Below, piece after piece: positions 1 to 11,093 of a stretch of DNA of 64,000 bases. The position numbers were made by a program, and so were the translations under genes. The notes below the pieces were generated by a model. It was not told the DNA's origin. It made no database searches and saw only the letters and a list, made by a program, of their open reading frames with translations. Origin of the DNA: Lepidostoma basale (taxonomy: Eukaryota > Arthropoda > Insecta > Trichoptera > Lepidostomatidae); contig JAHDVF020000142.1 in NCBI GenBank assembly GCA_022606425.2, forward strand, positions 186,001-250,000. The letters are read 5' to 3'. Within the stretch, counting starts at the first letter, position 1, and each line of letters starts with the position of its first letter.

Positions 1-32
1 TGATATATAAAGTTCGTATATAAGCACAGTCT

Positions 33-808
33 AAATCAAATCAAATCAAATCAAATCAGTTTATTTCATCAACAGACAGTACAAAATTTATTTTTAAGGC
101 ATCTATTGAGAACAGGTCAAATAATATATTATGGTATGTACTCGTATAGTATACTACCAGAAAACGCATAAGAGATGGATCAACATTAGGAAGACAGAAT
201 ACTCTCCAGAATTAATAGTATTTGCCTTCTGAACGTACTTTCACTAACTGAAAGACGTCGATCTCCGAGGAGATCGCGTTCAGCAGACTAATTGCTCTTC
301 CCACCGGCGTCACCAGAGGCAGATTGGTTCTGGCGGCCGGTTGGTAAAACAATCTGTGCTGTCGCTGTCGGATATATCTATCGGGGACAAAAAGCCGAAC
401 ACTTTCCAGTACGGCCGAGTTCTCGAAGTATCCCCTAATTAATCTAAAGAAATGGGTAATTAGATGTCCATCTCTTCGAAGCTGTAGAGAATTGGTTTCG
501 AGCATTCCCAAAAGAAATGCCGTGGGATAGAGCCACGGATAGCTACCATACTCCCTCATGTAGAGATACCTCAGAAATTTTTTCTGAACCCTCTCCAGCA
601 TAACGCAATATCTTGTCTCGTGAGGACTCCATATCACAGAACCACTTTCGAGTCTGCTCCAAACCAATGCTTTGTATAGGACTCTGAGCACATTGGGATC
701 CCTGAAAACTCTGCCAGTCCGGACGATGAAGCCCAACATCTTCGGTGCAGTGCCACAAATCTTCTCAACATGTGCACGAAAAGTCAGCGTATATATCTGT
801 ATCATTTA
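33..808 (-). mobile_element. FENS-LINE 3' fragment with RT C-terminus
   Basis: Remnant of a non-LTR retrotransposon on the minus strand. A frame open from 805 to 212 (about 195 codons) encodes the region after the RT catalytic domain: MLGFIVRTGRVF, then RVQKKFLRYLYMREYGSYPW, RRDGHLITHFFRLIRGYF, and FVPDRYIRQRQHRLFY. The 3' UTR runs to a microsatellite tail of about five AAATC units (33-58; GATTT on the element strand). The fingers, palm and catalytic YADD region are absent, so the copy is 5'-truncated. The open frame suggests a fairly young insertion. The clade is probably in the CR1/Jockey group, by motif style only. Confidence 0.85.
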
Positions 809-1219
809 TTAGGTTTATTCATATAACTCATTTAATGTAATATTTCATTTATGTTTGCATAATCCAAATTGCCAAACAGAAAAGCTTCGAAGATTACTTT
901 TGTTATAAGGTGATTTATCTACACAATGAGGTAGCATTTGAATTAGATCTATTTAGATGCAGCTCTAAGGAATTTGTGAAAACTACATATTATTATACAT
1001 GACTCTATACAAATTTCCTAATGCGACTTTTTATTCTTTTTCTTCTTCGAGACTTCACATTGATTTGTTTTGAGCATTAAATGGAAATTTTTTTTTTACA
1101 TCATAATACTAATAATAATGCAAACTAATTCATGTCATTATTATTTAATAAATAGATCTCAAATCGCATTTATTTAACGTAAGTGATTGAGTTATAAAAT
1201 ACTATTATATAATAGTATA
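809..1219. other. unassigned AT-rich stretch
   Basis: Simple AT-rich sequence with short homopolymers. No gene, RNA or repeat boundary is seen. Confidence 0.5.
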
Positions 1220-1525
1220 CCTCTTTTCTCTTTATTTAGGACTGTGTCCTGTTATTTCTTGGAGCCTGTTCTTGGAATTTATATATCCAACTGTCTTGCC
1301 ATCTTTGGGTGGTCTTCCTGGAGATAGATTGCCTGTTGGTACTTTATTTGTAGGTTTACTTATCACTCTATCGAGACAAGCGCTCTCCACATGGTCTCTC
1401 CAATAACGTCTTCTCTTTCTTTCAACATTTTCAACGTTACAGATATTCTTTATTTGAGAACTTATTACTCTGTCTCGAAGAATCATTCCCATGGATCGGA
1501 GAGTCCTCATTTCTGTGGTTCTAAG
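1220..1525 (-). mobile_element. LINE RT C-terminal relic (RRRYWRDHVE type)
   Basis: The minus strand reads MRTLRSMGMILRDRV, SSQIKNICNVENVERKRRR, YWRDHVESACLDRVISKP and GRPPKDGK. This pattern (EMRTLRSM, then ...RDHVDRM... and GRPP) is the distal C-terminal domain of an insect endonuclease-reverse-transcriptase LINE. A second relic of the same family lies at 45730-45910. There is no catalytic domain and no recognisable 3' tail. Confidence 0.65.
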
Positions 1526-2465
1526 GAGACTTTAGTTCTGATGGTGTTGGCCCAAGTCTCAATTTCATGTGTCATTACAGAACATAGTTTTTTTTAGATT
1601 CGTATTTTGATCTCCTTCAGCATATTTTAGTTTTTCCAAATATAAATTTTCATGCATCCAGCCATAACAGCGGTATTGTTTGGTAGTTCTTTTACTTATT
1701 CGTTGAGGTTACTTTTGTTTGATGAGCAACACCTAAGTAATTAAAATATGTCACTTGTTATATTATTTTATTAACTAATTCAAGCTTGCATCATACTAGT
1801 TGTTTGGATGTGACCATTCTCTTTGGCTTATCTGTGGAGATTTTCATATTAAATCTTTGAGATATGAGGAATTTGATATGAGCACCGTATCATCATGAGC
1901 ACCGTATATAAAACAAAAAAAACTAGATATAGAGACAGTGAGTCTTGCCAGACCAATGATTTTGTGCGGACACGCATATATAACCTTCATAGAATTATGA
2001 ATAAACCTAATAAATGATACAGACCACATCTTTTGATTCATACTCCTTGATGGCAGATGTCAAGTGAAATATCATGCTAGATAAAAACATATAATATTTT
2101 TTAAGCAAATATCATTTCACTTGGAACATAATAAATTATTATGTTTTTTCTGGGAAAATCTTATCAGATATTCTATGCACGCTTATGAGCTTTATTAAAG
2201 CTTTGTCTCGGCATCTATCACGTCGCTATCCTTGGCTTACGCATCATAGCAACAAAAAAATAATATAATAGTTTAACTCATTCAGTTCACTGATTTTGCT
2301 TCCTTACTTTACAATACGAATAACAGTAAATTAAACTTGTATTGTTATCATAATATTGAAATAATTACTTCATCTGTTTTCAAAGATGAAAATTGAGGAA
2401 AAACGTATAAAAGTATATGATTCCCGCTTATTTCAGTTACAAAAGGTAAGAATAAAAGTTTTATT
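1526..2465. other. unassigned AT-rich stretch
   Basis: No coding or RNA signal. A short duplicated phrase (gagcaccgtat) occurs near 1878-1906. Otherwise this is ordinary AT-rich sequence. Confidence 0.45.
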
Positions 2466-3175
2466 ATAAAAAGGTTTTTCAGATAACGCTTTAAACATTT
2501 GTTTTCTAAAAGTATGATTATAATTTATGGGAAAGAATGTTTTGCCTTTCAAATGCATTATCAAATTGTTCTTCTTTTTAAGGAATTATCAAATTTAATA
2601 ATGTCTTAGAATGTAATGTGTTATTTCAATAAATTAAATTGTAATTAAACTTCTAGAAAACAGACCTTTTTATTCGTATAAATTATTTAATATGGAGTTT
2701 TACATCATTATTCAAGAAAAACTAAAAAATACTTACTGTAATGAAAAACGACAATTTTTCATAGTGTTTTATATTGTGAAAATAACAAGTTTTCCCTTTC
2801 TGGTGCATTATTGAATGTTTTGATAATACCTCAGCAAATTTAAATATGCCATTCCCATAAAATATTATAATACTTATATTTATTGTTTCTTGAAAAATGG
2901 TATCAAACTATATTATAAAGTTAATGTGGATGAAAACGTCTGTCTTCGAGGATTGTTTATATATTTTAGATATATAACATGTTCGTCCTTCTGAAACATC
3001 ATTCAAATCATTTAATAATGCCATGAAACATCTCAAATATAATTAAACTCCTAGAAGACAGGCGTTTTCATTCATATTATGGTAATTATAAAAATTCTAC
3101 TAAATGGACGTTTTTATTCGAAATAATTATTCAATATTGAGTTATCCACCACTGTTCAAGAAACAATATGATACC
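2466..3175. repeat. Cluster of three G-unit inverted repeats
   Basis: Three adjacent foldback-like units. In each, a left arm related to tctagaagtttaattataa / atgggaatgacatgttt is followed within about 100 bp by its reverse complement, and the right arm ends in a phrase like cttctagaaaacagacgttt. Units lie near 2470-2730, 2735-2900 and 2930-3175. Two end in a related flank, tacatcattattcaagaaa (2700-2720, 3150-3165). The arms are degenerate. The same unit recurs at 5330, 10856, 15880, 24350, 53825, 60235 and 63650. Confidence 0.6.
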
Positions 3176-3453
3176 CTGTTACATATTTTCTAACGTAAAA
3201 TTATATTATGATTTACATATTATTAATTTTTAACTCAGAATTGGGAAGTTTTCAGATATGCAACTGAACTGAGCAGCATGCTACTCTGTCATAACATATC
3301 TCATCTCTCAGCTGCTTCTTCATTAATACAGCGAATCATACATGCACGTTGATTGTTTCGGGTTCTCATTTGACCGACCTTTAAAGTTAAGCTAAATATC
3401 ATGTTTTCCTTTCGAGTACAATTTTTAAGATCATATTTTTATACTTGTTAATA

Positions 3454-3881
3454 CAAAAACTTTATTTATATCTTAATTATATTTATTTTACTTTATGACA
3501 GCTGTTTCATCAACCAATGTTGACATTATCAGATGTTACAAAAATATATATATATCGAATCTTTGTGTATTTGTTTCTAAGTCAATTTTAATAATTTATT
3601 TGATATAATTTTGAAGTTCTTGCTGAAATTGAGTTAGGTAGGTACCTAAATATTTAATTTTAAGAAAGGTTAGTTACTGTTTATAGGAGAAAATATAAAA
3701 GGTGGAAAATATAATAATAAAATAATAATAATAATAAACAAGAATTAGAAGGAACAATTACACACAGTATAGAGTCAAAAACGATAAAACATAATAAATT
3801 AAAATGATGATGTCAACATTGGTTAATGAAACAGCTGTCGTAAAGTAAAATAAATACAATTGTGATATAAAACAAAGTTTT
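3454..3881. repeat. Inverted pair of HH-elements
   Basis: Left arm 3454-3540 (minus sense) and right arm 3803-3881 (plus sense) are reverse complements across a 260-bp spacer. Each carries the block tcaacattggtt...gaaacagctgtc. The hammerhead-like core is damaged in both: minus 3497-3532 reads CTGATAA, and plus 3804-3839 reads ATGATGA with a mutated stem II. The spacer holds an (AAT)n run at 3711-3737. It belongs to the same family as the better-preserved copies at 17375 and 41629. Confidence 0.65.
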
Positions 3882-4674
3882 TCCATGAACAATTATAAAA
3901 TGTTAAAATATCATAGTGTTTCGGCCAAAACAATGGACTAAGTATTTTTTAGATTGATTTATAAGGGATATTTATTACTATTAAGGTTCTTTGCTTTTAT
4001 AATTAGGAAAAATTAAAATAAAAAGGTCAAATTAGTATCCGATTATCATATCATGAAGAACTACAAATTTCAAATTTTAAAGATAAGTTATCACATTTGA
4101 GGGCGAGGCAAAGTATACTTCTATTTTAAAATACCGCAAAATTTCCATTAAACGCACGTTTTCCACAATAATAAATACATTTTTTTTGCTGGACAAAGTA
4201 AACGTGGGTAAATTTTAGGTTTGAACTTTACTTTGTAAAGCTTTCATCCGGAGCTTTTCTCTTGAAATGTTGTGCACCCATAAAGTAAGCTCTCTTTTCA
4301 TTGTATTGGAAATATGATTATTAAAATCAAGTCGTTTATAAACCGATTTTAATAAGAAAAAAATACTTTGAGAGATATTGACTATCTTTAATATAAAAGA
4401 ATACGGCGAAAAAGTAAAAGAGCTTTTTAAAATGAAAAAAAAGGATCAAGCAAAGTCATAACACATGTTACATTATTAGGCAAAGATAAAAATGTTTTAT
4501 AAAAAAATACAGATAATTTACTTAGTACATACTTTAATGGTTGAAATACCGTCCAATTTCACACATATAATATATAGATTTGGCTTAAGATATTTCTATT
4601 TGCTTATTTAAAATTGTTGAGTGTATGTTGCAATGAAAAGCAAAATAATGTCTTTATAACGAAACAACAACAAA
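3882..4674. other. unassigned AT-rich stretch
   Basis: Nothing recognisable. The phrase tagtgtttcggccaaaaca (3915-3934) recurs inverted near 33015, suggesting an unclassified dispersed repeat. Confidence 0.4.
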
Positions 4675-4745
4675 CATATACACCATCTCCCCGAAAAGGT
4701 AGCAGACAGAATGGATCGCCACAATACTCAATCCTGACACACCTA
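4675..4745 (-). mobile_element. HDQ-LINE extreme 3' relic
   Basis: The phrase ccatctccccgaaaaggtag followed by cagacagaatggatcgccac matches the conserved 3' end of the HDQ-LINE family on the minus strand. The (GTTA)n tail is lost. Confidence 0.55.
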
Positions 4746-4939
4746 TTTTTTATTTATATTATACATAATACAAAAATGAGACAAAAGAAACGAAAAACAT
4801 TTAGGCGACTCATTTGGGTACAAAACGGTGTTACAAAGATAAGACAAAGATAAAACAACATGAAACCAAAAAATCATACATATCAGAAGGAACCCAAATA
4901 TGTCGACGTCAGTGAGGATACGATACAAGACAAGATAGG

Positions 4940-5080
4940 CTCACGAGGACTCCATATCACAGCACCTCCCTCGAACTTGCTTCTGACTAAGGATTTATAA
5001 AGAGTTCTATCCTATACCTATATAGCTTCCTCCACATTCGAACACGTACGTAGATCCTTCCAACTTCAAACATTGCCGAC
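4940..5080 (-). mobile_element. Mosaic of FENS-LINE and HDQ-LINE pieces
   Basis: Bases 4940-5020 (cacgaggactccatatcaca and on) match the FENS-LINE region seen at 620-690. Immediately after, 5025-5080 (gcttcctccacattcg ... gccgaccttt) matches the distal HDQ-LINE coding region. Two families joined without visible tails point to internal deletion or template switching. Confidence 0.5.
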
Positions 5081-5542
5081 CTTTAAATTTTTATGAATGA
5101 TAATAGAAAAAAATGGTAATAAATTATTTATTCTTTGAATTCAAACGGTTTCGGGATTTTGATTCCTTCTTCCGGCGAGTTTCTTTTTCTTTATATTCTA
5201 GAACCGTACGAGTATATGTGGCTGATAGTATTAATATCATAGTATTATACGAGTACTTGAATCGCACTAAATATGAAGGTAGGTTTGATTTGTATAACAT
5301 TTTATTTCCTTCTTATAGAATGTAAAGTTGATACATAAGATATATAATATAATATATCTAAGATAATTAACCCGAATGAATACGTCTGTTTTCAAAATGT
5401 TTTATTATACAGGGTGCGGCAGCATAACTTTATTTTTTAAAATACGCGCCATTCAGTCGGTTGATGTCGTAGCGGATCGCTAGTGATCTCGTTCGAGAGG
5501 CGAAACTATTAAGTTTGGTCTCGACACAGTATAGTTGGCATC

Positions 5543-5605
5543 ATGCGTTGGAACAGTGAGGAGCGTGCGTTTGCTGTTGAGGCTTACTTTTCGAACGGGT
5601 GTTAA
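5543..5605 (+). pseudogene. Transposase N-terminus, truncated (DUF4817-like HTH)
   Basis: Twenty codons from an ATG read MRWNSEERAFAVEAYF then SNGC and stop. WS.EERAF.VEAYF.NG is the familiar start of the helix-turn-helix region (DUF4817 type) found in insect mariner-like transposases. A full protein would be about 350 residues with a DDE catalytic domain. Here the frame stops where the inner MITE begins at 5606, so no function remains. Identification rests on this short motif and on the flanking TIR. Confidence 0.65.
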
Positions 5606-5952
5606 AGGGTGCGGTAGCATAAATACCTTTTTTTGAAACTTAATAAAACCCATTTTATGAATCCGATTTTTCTTTTGCTTTTTATAATGTAAGCACATAC
5701 CTAAAGCTTTGTTTTAGTTAGTTTTTGAAGATCAAATCAGGTAGGTGAGGTCCCCCATTCTCCATACACTGAGTAAACCGATTTCTGGCGTTTGTCATGA
5801 CTCTTGCCAGCATATCTGTTAGTCTTCAAATCTTTTAGGGTCTCTGGACGGAAACTTTAGGTATAAAAAATCAAATAAAAAAATTCGGTATTCATACGAG
5901 TACAATGGGTTTTATTAAGTTTTGAAAAAAGGAAGTTATTCTACCGCACCCT
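5606..5952. mobile_element. MITE with ~48-bp TIRs, nested in the transposon
   Basis: The left end, AGGGTGCGGTAGCATAAATA followed by acttaataaaacccatt, is mirrored at 5905-5952 (aatgggttttattaagtttt to taccgcaccct). At 347 bp and non-coding, it is an internally deleted derivative of the same family as its host element. It either inserted into the transposase frame or was formed by an abortive gap-repair duplication of the end. Confidence 0.7.
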
Positions 5953-6293
5953 GCATTTTATGTGGCTGACATGTTTAGCTTGTCTAAGGCATTTACAAAT
6001 TTTATATTATCAAGTAACATTTGATAGTGCCGAAGACATTTGAAACATTTTAATCACATAACATTTGATAATACTACTTTTATTTATATTAATTATTTAC
6101 ATATGGAGTTTAAAAATTGTTTATAATTGATAAGTTTAATCTTGTTTATTTTTAACTAAAGCTTGAGCAAACTTAATTTATTTACTTTCTAGAGGCATCA
6201 TCAAAATTATGTTTGAGTAATGAATATTAAAAAAAACAGCCAAGTTTCAGCCACCTGGATAGTGTTCGTACTGTTTTTACATATCGGTACTTC

Positions 6294-7075
6294 CAAATCA
6301 AATCAAATCAAATCAAATCAAATCAAATCAGTTTATTAAATTAATAGACATTACAAACAGGAAAATGTTTAAGGCATCTATTAAGTACAGGTAAAATATC
6401 ATAAAAATATTACAACAAAGTACCAGGAACGCATTAGAGATGGTTCGACATTAGGAAGACAAGATACTTTCTAAAGTCAATAGTATTTACCCCCTGTACT
6501 TTCACTAACATGAAAGACGTCGATCTCCGAGGAGACCAGACTAATTGCTCTTCCCACTGGTGTCACCAGAGGCAGATTGGTTCTGGCGGCCGGTAGGTAA
6601 AACAATCTGTGCTGTCGCTGTCGGAGATATCTATCGGGGACAAAAAGACCAACATCCTCCAGTACGGCTGAGTTCTCGAAGTATCCCCTAATTAATCTGA
6701 AGAAATGGGTTATTAGATGTCCATCTCTTCGAAGCTGTAAAGAATTGGTTCCGAGCAATCCCAGAAGAAATGCCGTGGGATAGAGCCACGGATAGCTACC
6801 ATACTCCCTCATGTAGAGATACCTCAGAAATTTTTTCTGAACCCTCTCCAGCATAACGGAATATCTCGCCTCGGTACATACCAGAAATCTACGTGAAACT
6901 TCATACTCGTATATGCAGGGATTTAATTCAAAGGATAGCTACCATACTCCCTCATGTAGAGATACCTCAGAAATTTTTTCTGAACCCTCTCCAGCATAAC
7001 GGAATATCTCGCCTCGGTACATACCAGAAATCTACGTGAAACTTCATACTCGTATATGCAGGGATTTAATTCAAA
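6294..7075 (-). mobile_element. FENS-LINE 3' fragment with internal duplication
   Basis: A second copy of the family at 33-808, starting with a (AAATC)n tail of about seven units (6294-6331). The RT C-terminus frame is open from 6854 to 6477 (LERVQKKFLRYL ... FVPDRYLRQRQHR ... NLPLVTPVGRAIS) and then diverges. Its 5' part is contained in a direct tandem duplication (6790-7075), so the truncation point has been copied twice. Confidence 0.85.
6790..7075. repeat. 143-bp perfect-looking tandem duplication
   Basis: Unit 6790-6932 is repeated at 6933-7075 with no difference that I can see. Each unit holds the 5' end of the FENS-LINE fragment and its flank (ggtacataccagaaatctac ... gcagggatttaattcaaa). 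Near-identity implies a recent local duplication, or an assembly duplication. Confidence 0.85.
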
Positions 7076-7607
7076 GCATTTTCAATGTACTCGTATTATA
7101 AAGCTGTTATGTAGAACACATATCTTCCTATAATTCGGGAGTTCTATAAAGCAAAACATGTTGATCATCAAAATCGTAATATGCGGGTGTAAGGAAAGTT
7201 TACATAATTCGTGAATTTCAATTTTGTTGTTTTAACTAAAGCATATTAGATCGCTTGATTTTATAATTTAAGTAATATCTTTAACACGCATTATACTTTG
7301 AGAGAGAACATGTTCGGCTTTATATTTTCATCCAACATTAGAAGAGCTTGTTTCAGGTGAACAGAGAAACTTGAACATTTACAATTTTGGGAACATTTTG
7401 CGGACGCAAGGACTAATAGAACAATGCCTATAAAAATGTCGAGTCACCTACTAAGGTAGAATGAGGGCTAACCATTACATACGCCGAGAGTTCGAAATTA
7501 AATGGAATGTTTTGTAACAAATTGGAAAAAAAAACAAATTTAATTAATTAAAAACGTAATCGAAAATGAGAATTTTTTCTATTCCTAAGAGATTTCATGG
7601 AAATTAC
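7076..7607. other. unassigned AT-rich stretch
   Basis: No gene or repeat family recognised. Confidence 0.45.
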
Positions 7608-8128
7608 ATTATAGAGTTCTAGTGCCAACCCTTATGTATGGAAGTGAAGCTTGATGTATGGAAGTGAAGTGAAGCTGGCAACAAAAGGATGTAAGTAGGA
7701 TCAATGCCGTAGAAATAAGATCACTGAGAAGAATGTCCGGGAAAACAATATATATGATAGAATACCGAACAACGAAATAACCAAGAAATGAAAGCAGATG
7801 ATTGCATTATAAGTAATATTAAAAGAGAATCCCTGAGATGGCTTGGACAGATGGAACGAATGGACGAGAGAAAATATAGTTTACATATTGTATACAAGCA
7901 GTGTGAGTGGAAAGAGAAGCTGTAGAGGACCAACGAAAGCATGGCATGACAAAATTTACCAAATAGTGAAAGGCGGGCACATCTGAAGGCAAAAAAAACG
8001 ACGAACTTTCATGTATGAATTTGGAGGATGCTAGAGGTATGTCGAGACAGAACGGTATGGCAGTCCATCTTTTCTGCCTACCCTCCGGGGAAACGGCGTG
8101 ATGGTCGTGATGATGGTAGATCCTAAGA
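7608..8128 (+). mobile_element. HDQ-LINE C-terminal relic
   Basis: Several frames together give the distal RT region: EECPGKQYI, SLRWLGQMERMDERK and CRDRTVWQSIFSAYP, ending with ccctccggggaaacggcgtg then atggtcgtgatgatgg. There are frameshifts and stops throughout. The usual (GTTA)n tail is replaced by a short GATG-like tail. Confidence 0.7.
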
Positions 8129-8665
8129 TTTTTTTTAAATACTTATTTATATATTGTAAATAGCAGTGAAAAAAAAATTGTTATGATGTTAAACATTAAA
8201 AAATTGTTTTAAAATATATGATGTTAACAATGTAAAATCACCATTTTCACACACATTTCAGCTTAATTTTGAGAAAAAGTGTTTTTCGGGTTGCGAAATC
8301 CAAAAAGAATTAAAGCAATGGGGGTGATATTTCCCCTTAACTTAGATACTCGAGTTTTATTTTGAACGCAAAATTTATAAGGACATCTAGTGACGACGGG
8401 ATAATATCAGTCCAAAAAATACGCGTCAAAATACGCGAAGGCGTGGAGGGAGGTTTTTAATTATCTGAGGGTCAAAATATAGACGTTGCTAACGTCAATA
8501 GGTTGCGAATTTGGAAATTACCATTAGTCAACATTACACCCCTTTATAAAAAGAAGATTTGAAATATTTTACGATTTTTTTCTTTCACTTATTTTGTCTG
8601 TCAAATACTCTGCCTAAAATACTTTAAGTTATTACATTATGAAATTATGATTTATTTAATTATAT
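8129..8665. other. unassigned
   Basis: Nothing recognised. A slightly richer patch lies near 8360-8540 without a coding frame. Confidence 0.4.
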
Positions 8666-9099
8666 TTTAGAGATGGGCATCTCATTACCCATTTCTTTAA
8701 ATTAATCGGGGGATATTTCGAGAACTCAGCCGTGCTAGAGGTTGTTGGTCTTTTTGTCCCTGATAGATTTCTCCGACAGCGACAGCACAGATTGTTTTAC
8801 CTACCGGCCACCAGAACCAATCTGCCTCTAGTGACACCGGTGAGAAGAGAAATTAGTCTGCTGAACGCGGTCTCCTCGGAGATCGACGTCTTTCATATTA
8901 GTCAAGGTACGTTCAGGGGACAAATACACTTGACTTTAGAAAGTATCTTGTCTTCCTAATGTCGAACCATTTCTCATGCGTTCCTGGTATTATGTTGTAT
9001 TTTTATAAAGTTTTAACTGTAATCAATAGATGCCTTAAATATTTTGCGGTTTGTAATGTCTATCGAGCTAATAAATTGATTTAATTGATTTGATTTGAT
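8666..9099 (+). mobile_element. FENS-LINE 3' fragment
   Basis: Starts inside RRDGHLITHFF (gatgggcatctcattaccca), reads IRGYFENSAVLE-like sequence and then FVPDRFLRQRQHRLFYLP and NLPLVTPVRREISLLNAV from 8732 to 8959. The 3' UTR ends in a GATTT tail at 9080-9099, directly abutting the RTE-like tail at 9100. Two LINE tails touch tail to tail, in opposite orientation. Confidence 0.8.
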
Positions 9100-9535
9100 T
9101 ATCATCATCATCAGCCGTCTGTCATCCAATGCTGAATGTAGGTTTCTCCCAAAACACGCCACCGCACCCTATCCATTGCTGCTTCCATCCATCCATGTTC
9201 AGCAATTCTCTTCAGATCGTCGATCCAGCGGGCAGGGAGACGTCCAACTTTGCGGAATCTTGTACGCGGTCTCCACTCCAGAACTCGTCTCCCCCATCGG
9301 GCGTCGGTTCTCCGAAAGACATGGCCAGCCCATCGCCACTTCAGCCCGCCCATCCTCAGAGGCACCTCAGTCACATTGGTTTGTCGTCGAATAAATTTGT
9401 TTCTAAATCTGTCCCTCAAGGTTATTCCAAGCTTGGCTCTTTCCATGGCGCGTTGGGCGACCTTGAATCTGTAGACTCGACCTTTTGTCAGTGTCCACGT
9501 CTCGGTTCCGTACGTCATCACTGGCAAGACGAACT
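9100..9535 (-). mobile_element. AMER-LINE (RTE-like) C-terminal fragment
   Basis: A minus-strand frame of 138 codons (9527-9111) reads MTYGTETWTLTKGRVYRFKV, AQRAMERAKLGITLRDRF, LKWRWAGHVFRRTDARWG, RRVLEWRPRTRF, RLPARWIDDLKRIA and WRVLGETYIQHW. This is the distal RT domain common in insect RTE-clade LINEs. The tail is (ATG)n on the element strand (atcatcatcatc at 9100-9112). The catalytic domain is absent. The frame is open, so the copy is fairly young. Confidence 0.8.
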
Positions 9536-9741
9536 GGTTGCACGCACTGGTTGGATGTATTTACTTATATGTACAATCACAACAGAATATAGAAAAGAAA
9601 CAAAGAACAAAATATAGCCTAAACTCATATTTATTTTAATTAATTGCCTTATGTATTTTACCATCACATTTGTATTCAGACTAGTTTAGTCACTAGCGGG
9701 TAATTTTTGATAATTATAATTAAATCATGACGACTGTAAAA

Positions 9742-9978
9742 TGACCTTCGAGGCCGAGTGGTAAGTGCTTTGACTACCATACCGAAGTCCCTGAGTTCGA
9801 TTCCTGGCGATAGCAGTGTGATCAGACTGTCTTCGATATGGTAAAGAATTTATGTGACAAAAAAATACTGATAGATTAGCTACCTATCACATGTCACGGG
9901 AATCACTATATCCTTAGCATCGATTTTAGCTCGCACTGTAATGATGTAAAGAGCGATTCAAAATAATAATAATATTAT
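9742..9978 (+). mobile_element. SINE-A, tRNA-derived, near full length
   Basis: The tRNA-like head has a box A (ggccgagtggtaagtgc) and a box B (gagttcgattcc), followed by a tRNA-unrelated body (gtgtgatcagactgtcttcg ... ctacctatcacatgtcac) and an AAT-rich tail. The same body is at 36012, 40743 and 60376. RNA polymerase III transcription is expected for the class. The head is a SINE promoter, not a tRNA gene. Confidence 0.8.
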
Positions 9979-10406
9979 TCCAGGAGTTTATAAGTAAAGA
10001 TAAGAGAAAAAAAACTTTTATAATCATACATCATTAGGCATATTTATACAAAATAAAAATGAACTCACAAGAAATAAGTATTCAGTAATTCGATTTGAAA
10101 ACCAATATTTTTTTTATAAAAATAAATATTACGGAACACATCACGCATTTCACAAAAATCTTAAAAATCTCTGTGATTTTTTTATAACATTTTTTGATTT
10201 TTACATTTAGATATATTACATAATTATATACTCTTATACATACCATTTTAAGAGCGGCATTTGATATACCATTTAAAAATTATTATTATATCCAAAAATC
10301 CGGATCGTCCAGCTGACATTGTTTTGTTTGTCAATTTTGTTATTTTATTTTATCATTTTTTTATACATCATTCACTTTAGATTTTTTGTGGACGTTTTAG
10401 TTAGTA
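9979..10406. other. unassigned AT-rich stretch
   Basis: No feature recognised. Confidence 0.4.
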
Positions 10407-10486
10407 AGTATGCTAAAATGTGGCATTGCATTCTTTCTGCCAACCCCTTCGAGAAGACTGCGTGATGGTTAGTTAGTTAGTTAGTT
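10407..10486 (+). mobile_element. HDQ-LINE extreme 3' end with tail
   Basis: A short 5'-truncated insertion: ctttctgccaaccccttcga, then gcgtgatgg and four GTTA units at 10466-10484. Confidence 0.75.
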
Positions 10487-10855
10487 ATCTTATAAAAAGA
10501 AATTGAAGTTTAAGATTAACGAAGACTTAAGCAAATTGAATCCAGATGAAATGCTTCCCGAAACTAAATTTTGAGTGGAAACGTTGTCTCGGTTCCACTT
10601 CACTCGAGTCCTATAGAGATATTGGATTTAAACAATGAAATAACTCGGTCCAGAACCAAATAACTGGAATCTAATTGGCTGTACATTATTCATTCCCGCT
10701 AGCCGGCTATAAATCTTCCCATGGGACCAGATTGGTCAGATGCCCAAATTAATAAGGCGATACTCTAGAAATAAGATAATTCATATCATTCCCTTTATCA
10801 AGAAATCAAAATTTATTTCCAGATTACACTAGAAACATTATATGTACAAAAAATA
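10487..10855. other. unassigned
   Basis: Nothing recognised. Confidence 0.4.
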
Positions 10856-11093
10856 TTACATCAGTGTTACCAGGAAATAATATATTTTATATTAAATAAG
10901 AATGAAAACGTCTCTTTTCAAGAAGTTTAATTATAATTTATGCGAATGACATGTTTCGCATGTCTAAGGTAATATCAAAAGTAAACAGGAGAAACATGTC
11001 ATTCCCATAAACTATACTAAAACTTCTAGAAAACATACGTTTTAATGATTGAATATGAAGTTTTACATCATTATTCAACAACGAAAAACCATA
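10856..11093. repeat. G-unit inverted repeat
   Basis: The left arm (gaaaacgtctcttttcaaga ... gaatgacatgtttcgcatgt) and right arm (gaaacatgtcattcccataa ... cttctagaaaacatacgttt) form an imperfect hairpin with about 70-bp arms and a 25-bp loop. The right arm carries GAAACATGTC, the 3' half of a hammerhead-like core. Confidence 0.65.

Larger units (their letters stand above)
5411..5953 (+). mobile_element. Tc1/mariner-like DNA transposon remnant
   Basis: It starts CAGGGTGCGGCAGCATAACT (5412 onward) and ends with the near-reverse complement TTCTACCGCACCCTG at 5939-5953, a terminal inverted repeat typical of insect Tc1/mariner-superfamily elements. The left target base pair is TA; the right is degraded. 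Inside are the first codons of a transposase (5543-5605), then a break at a second internal TIR. The body and the DDE domain are missing, so it is non-autonomous. Confidence 0.7.
5330..6120. repeat. G-unit inverted repeat split by a DNA transposon
   Basis: The left part, near 5370-5410 (acgtctgttttcaaaatg), continues logically at 5955 (ttatgtggctgacatgttt), then the inverted arm runs to about 6120. The DNA transposon at 5411-5953 sits between. This gives a readable insertion order: the G-unit first, then the transposon. Confidence 0.5.

Noticed and set aside
9129..9617. Plus-strand frame of 162 codons
   Set aside because: It is the antisense shadow of the RTE-like C-terminus on the minus strand.
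10466..10484. GTTA repeats, also at 15757, 24970 and 61284, as telomere-like repeats
   Set aside because: They always follow the same LINE 3' end, so they are element tails.
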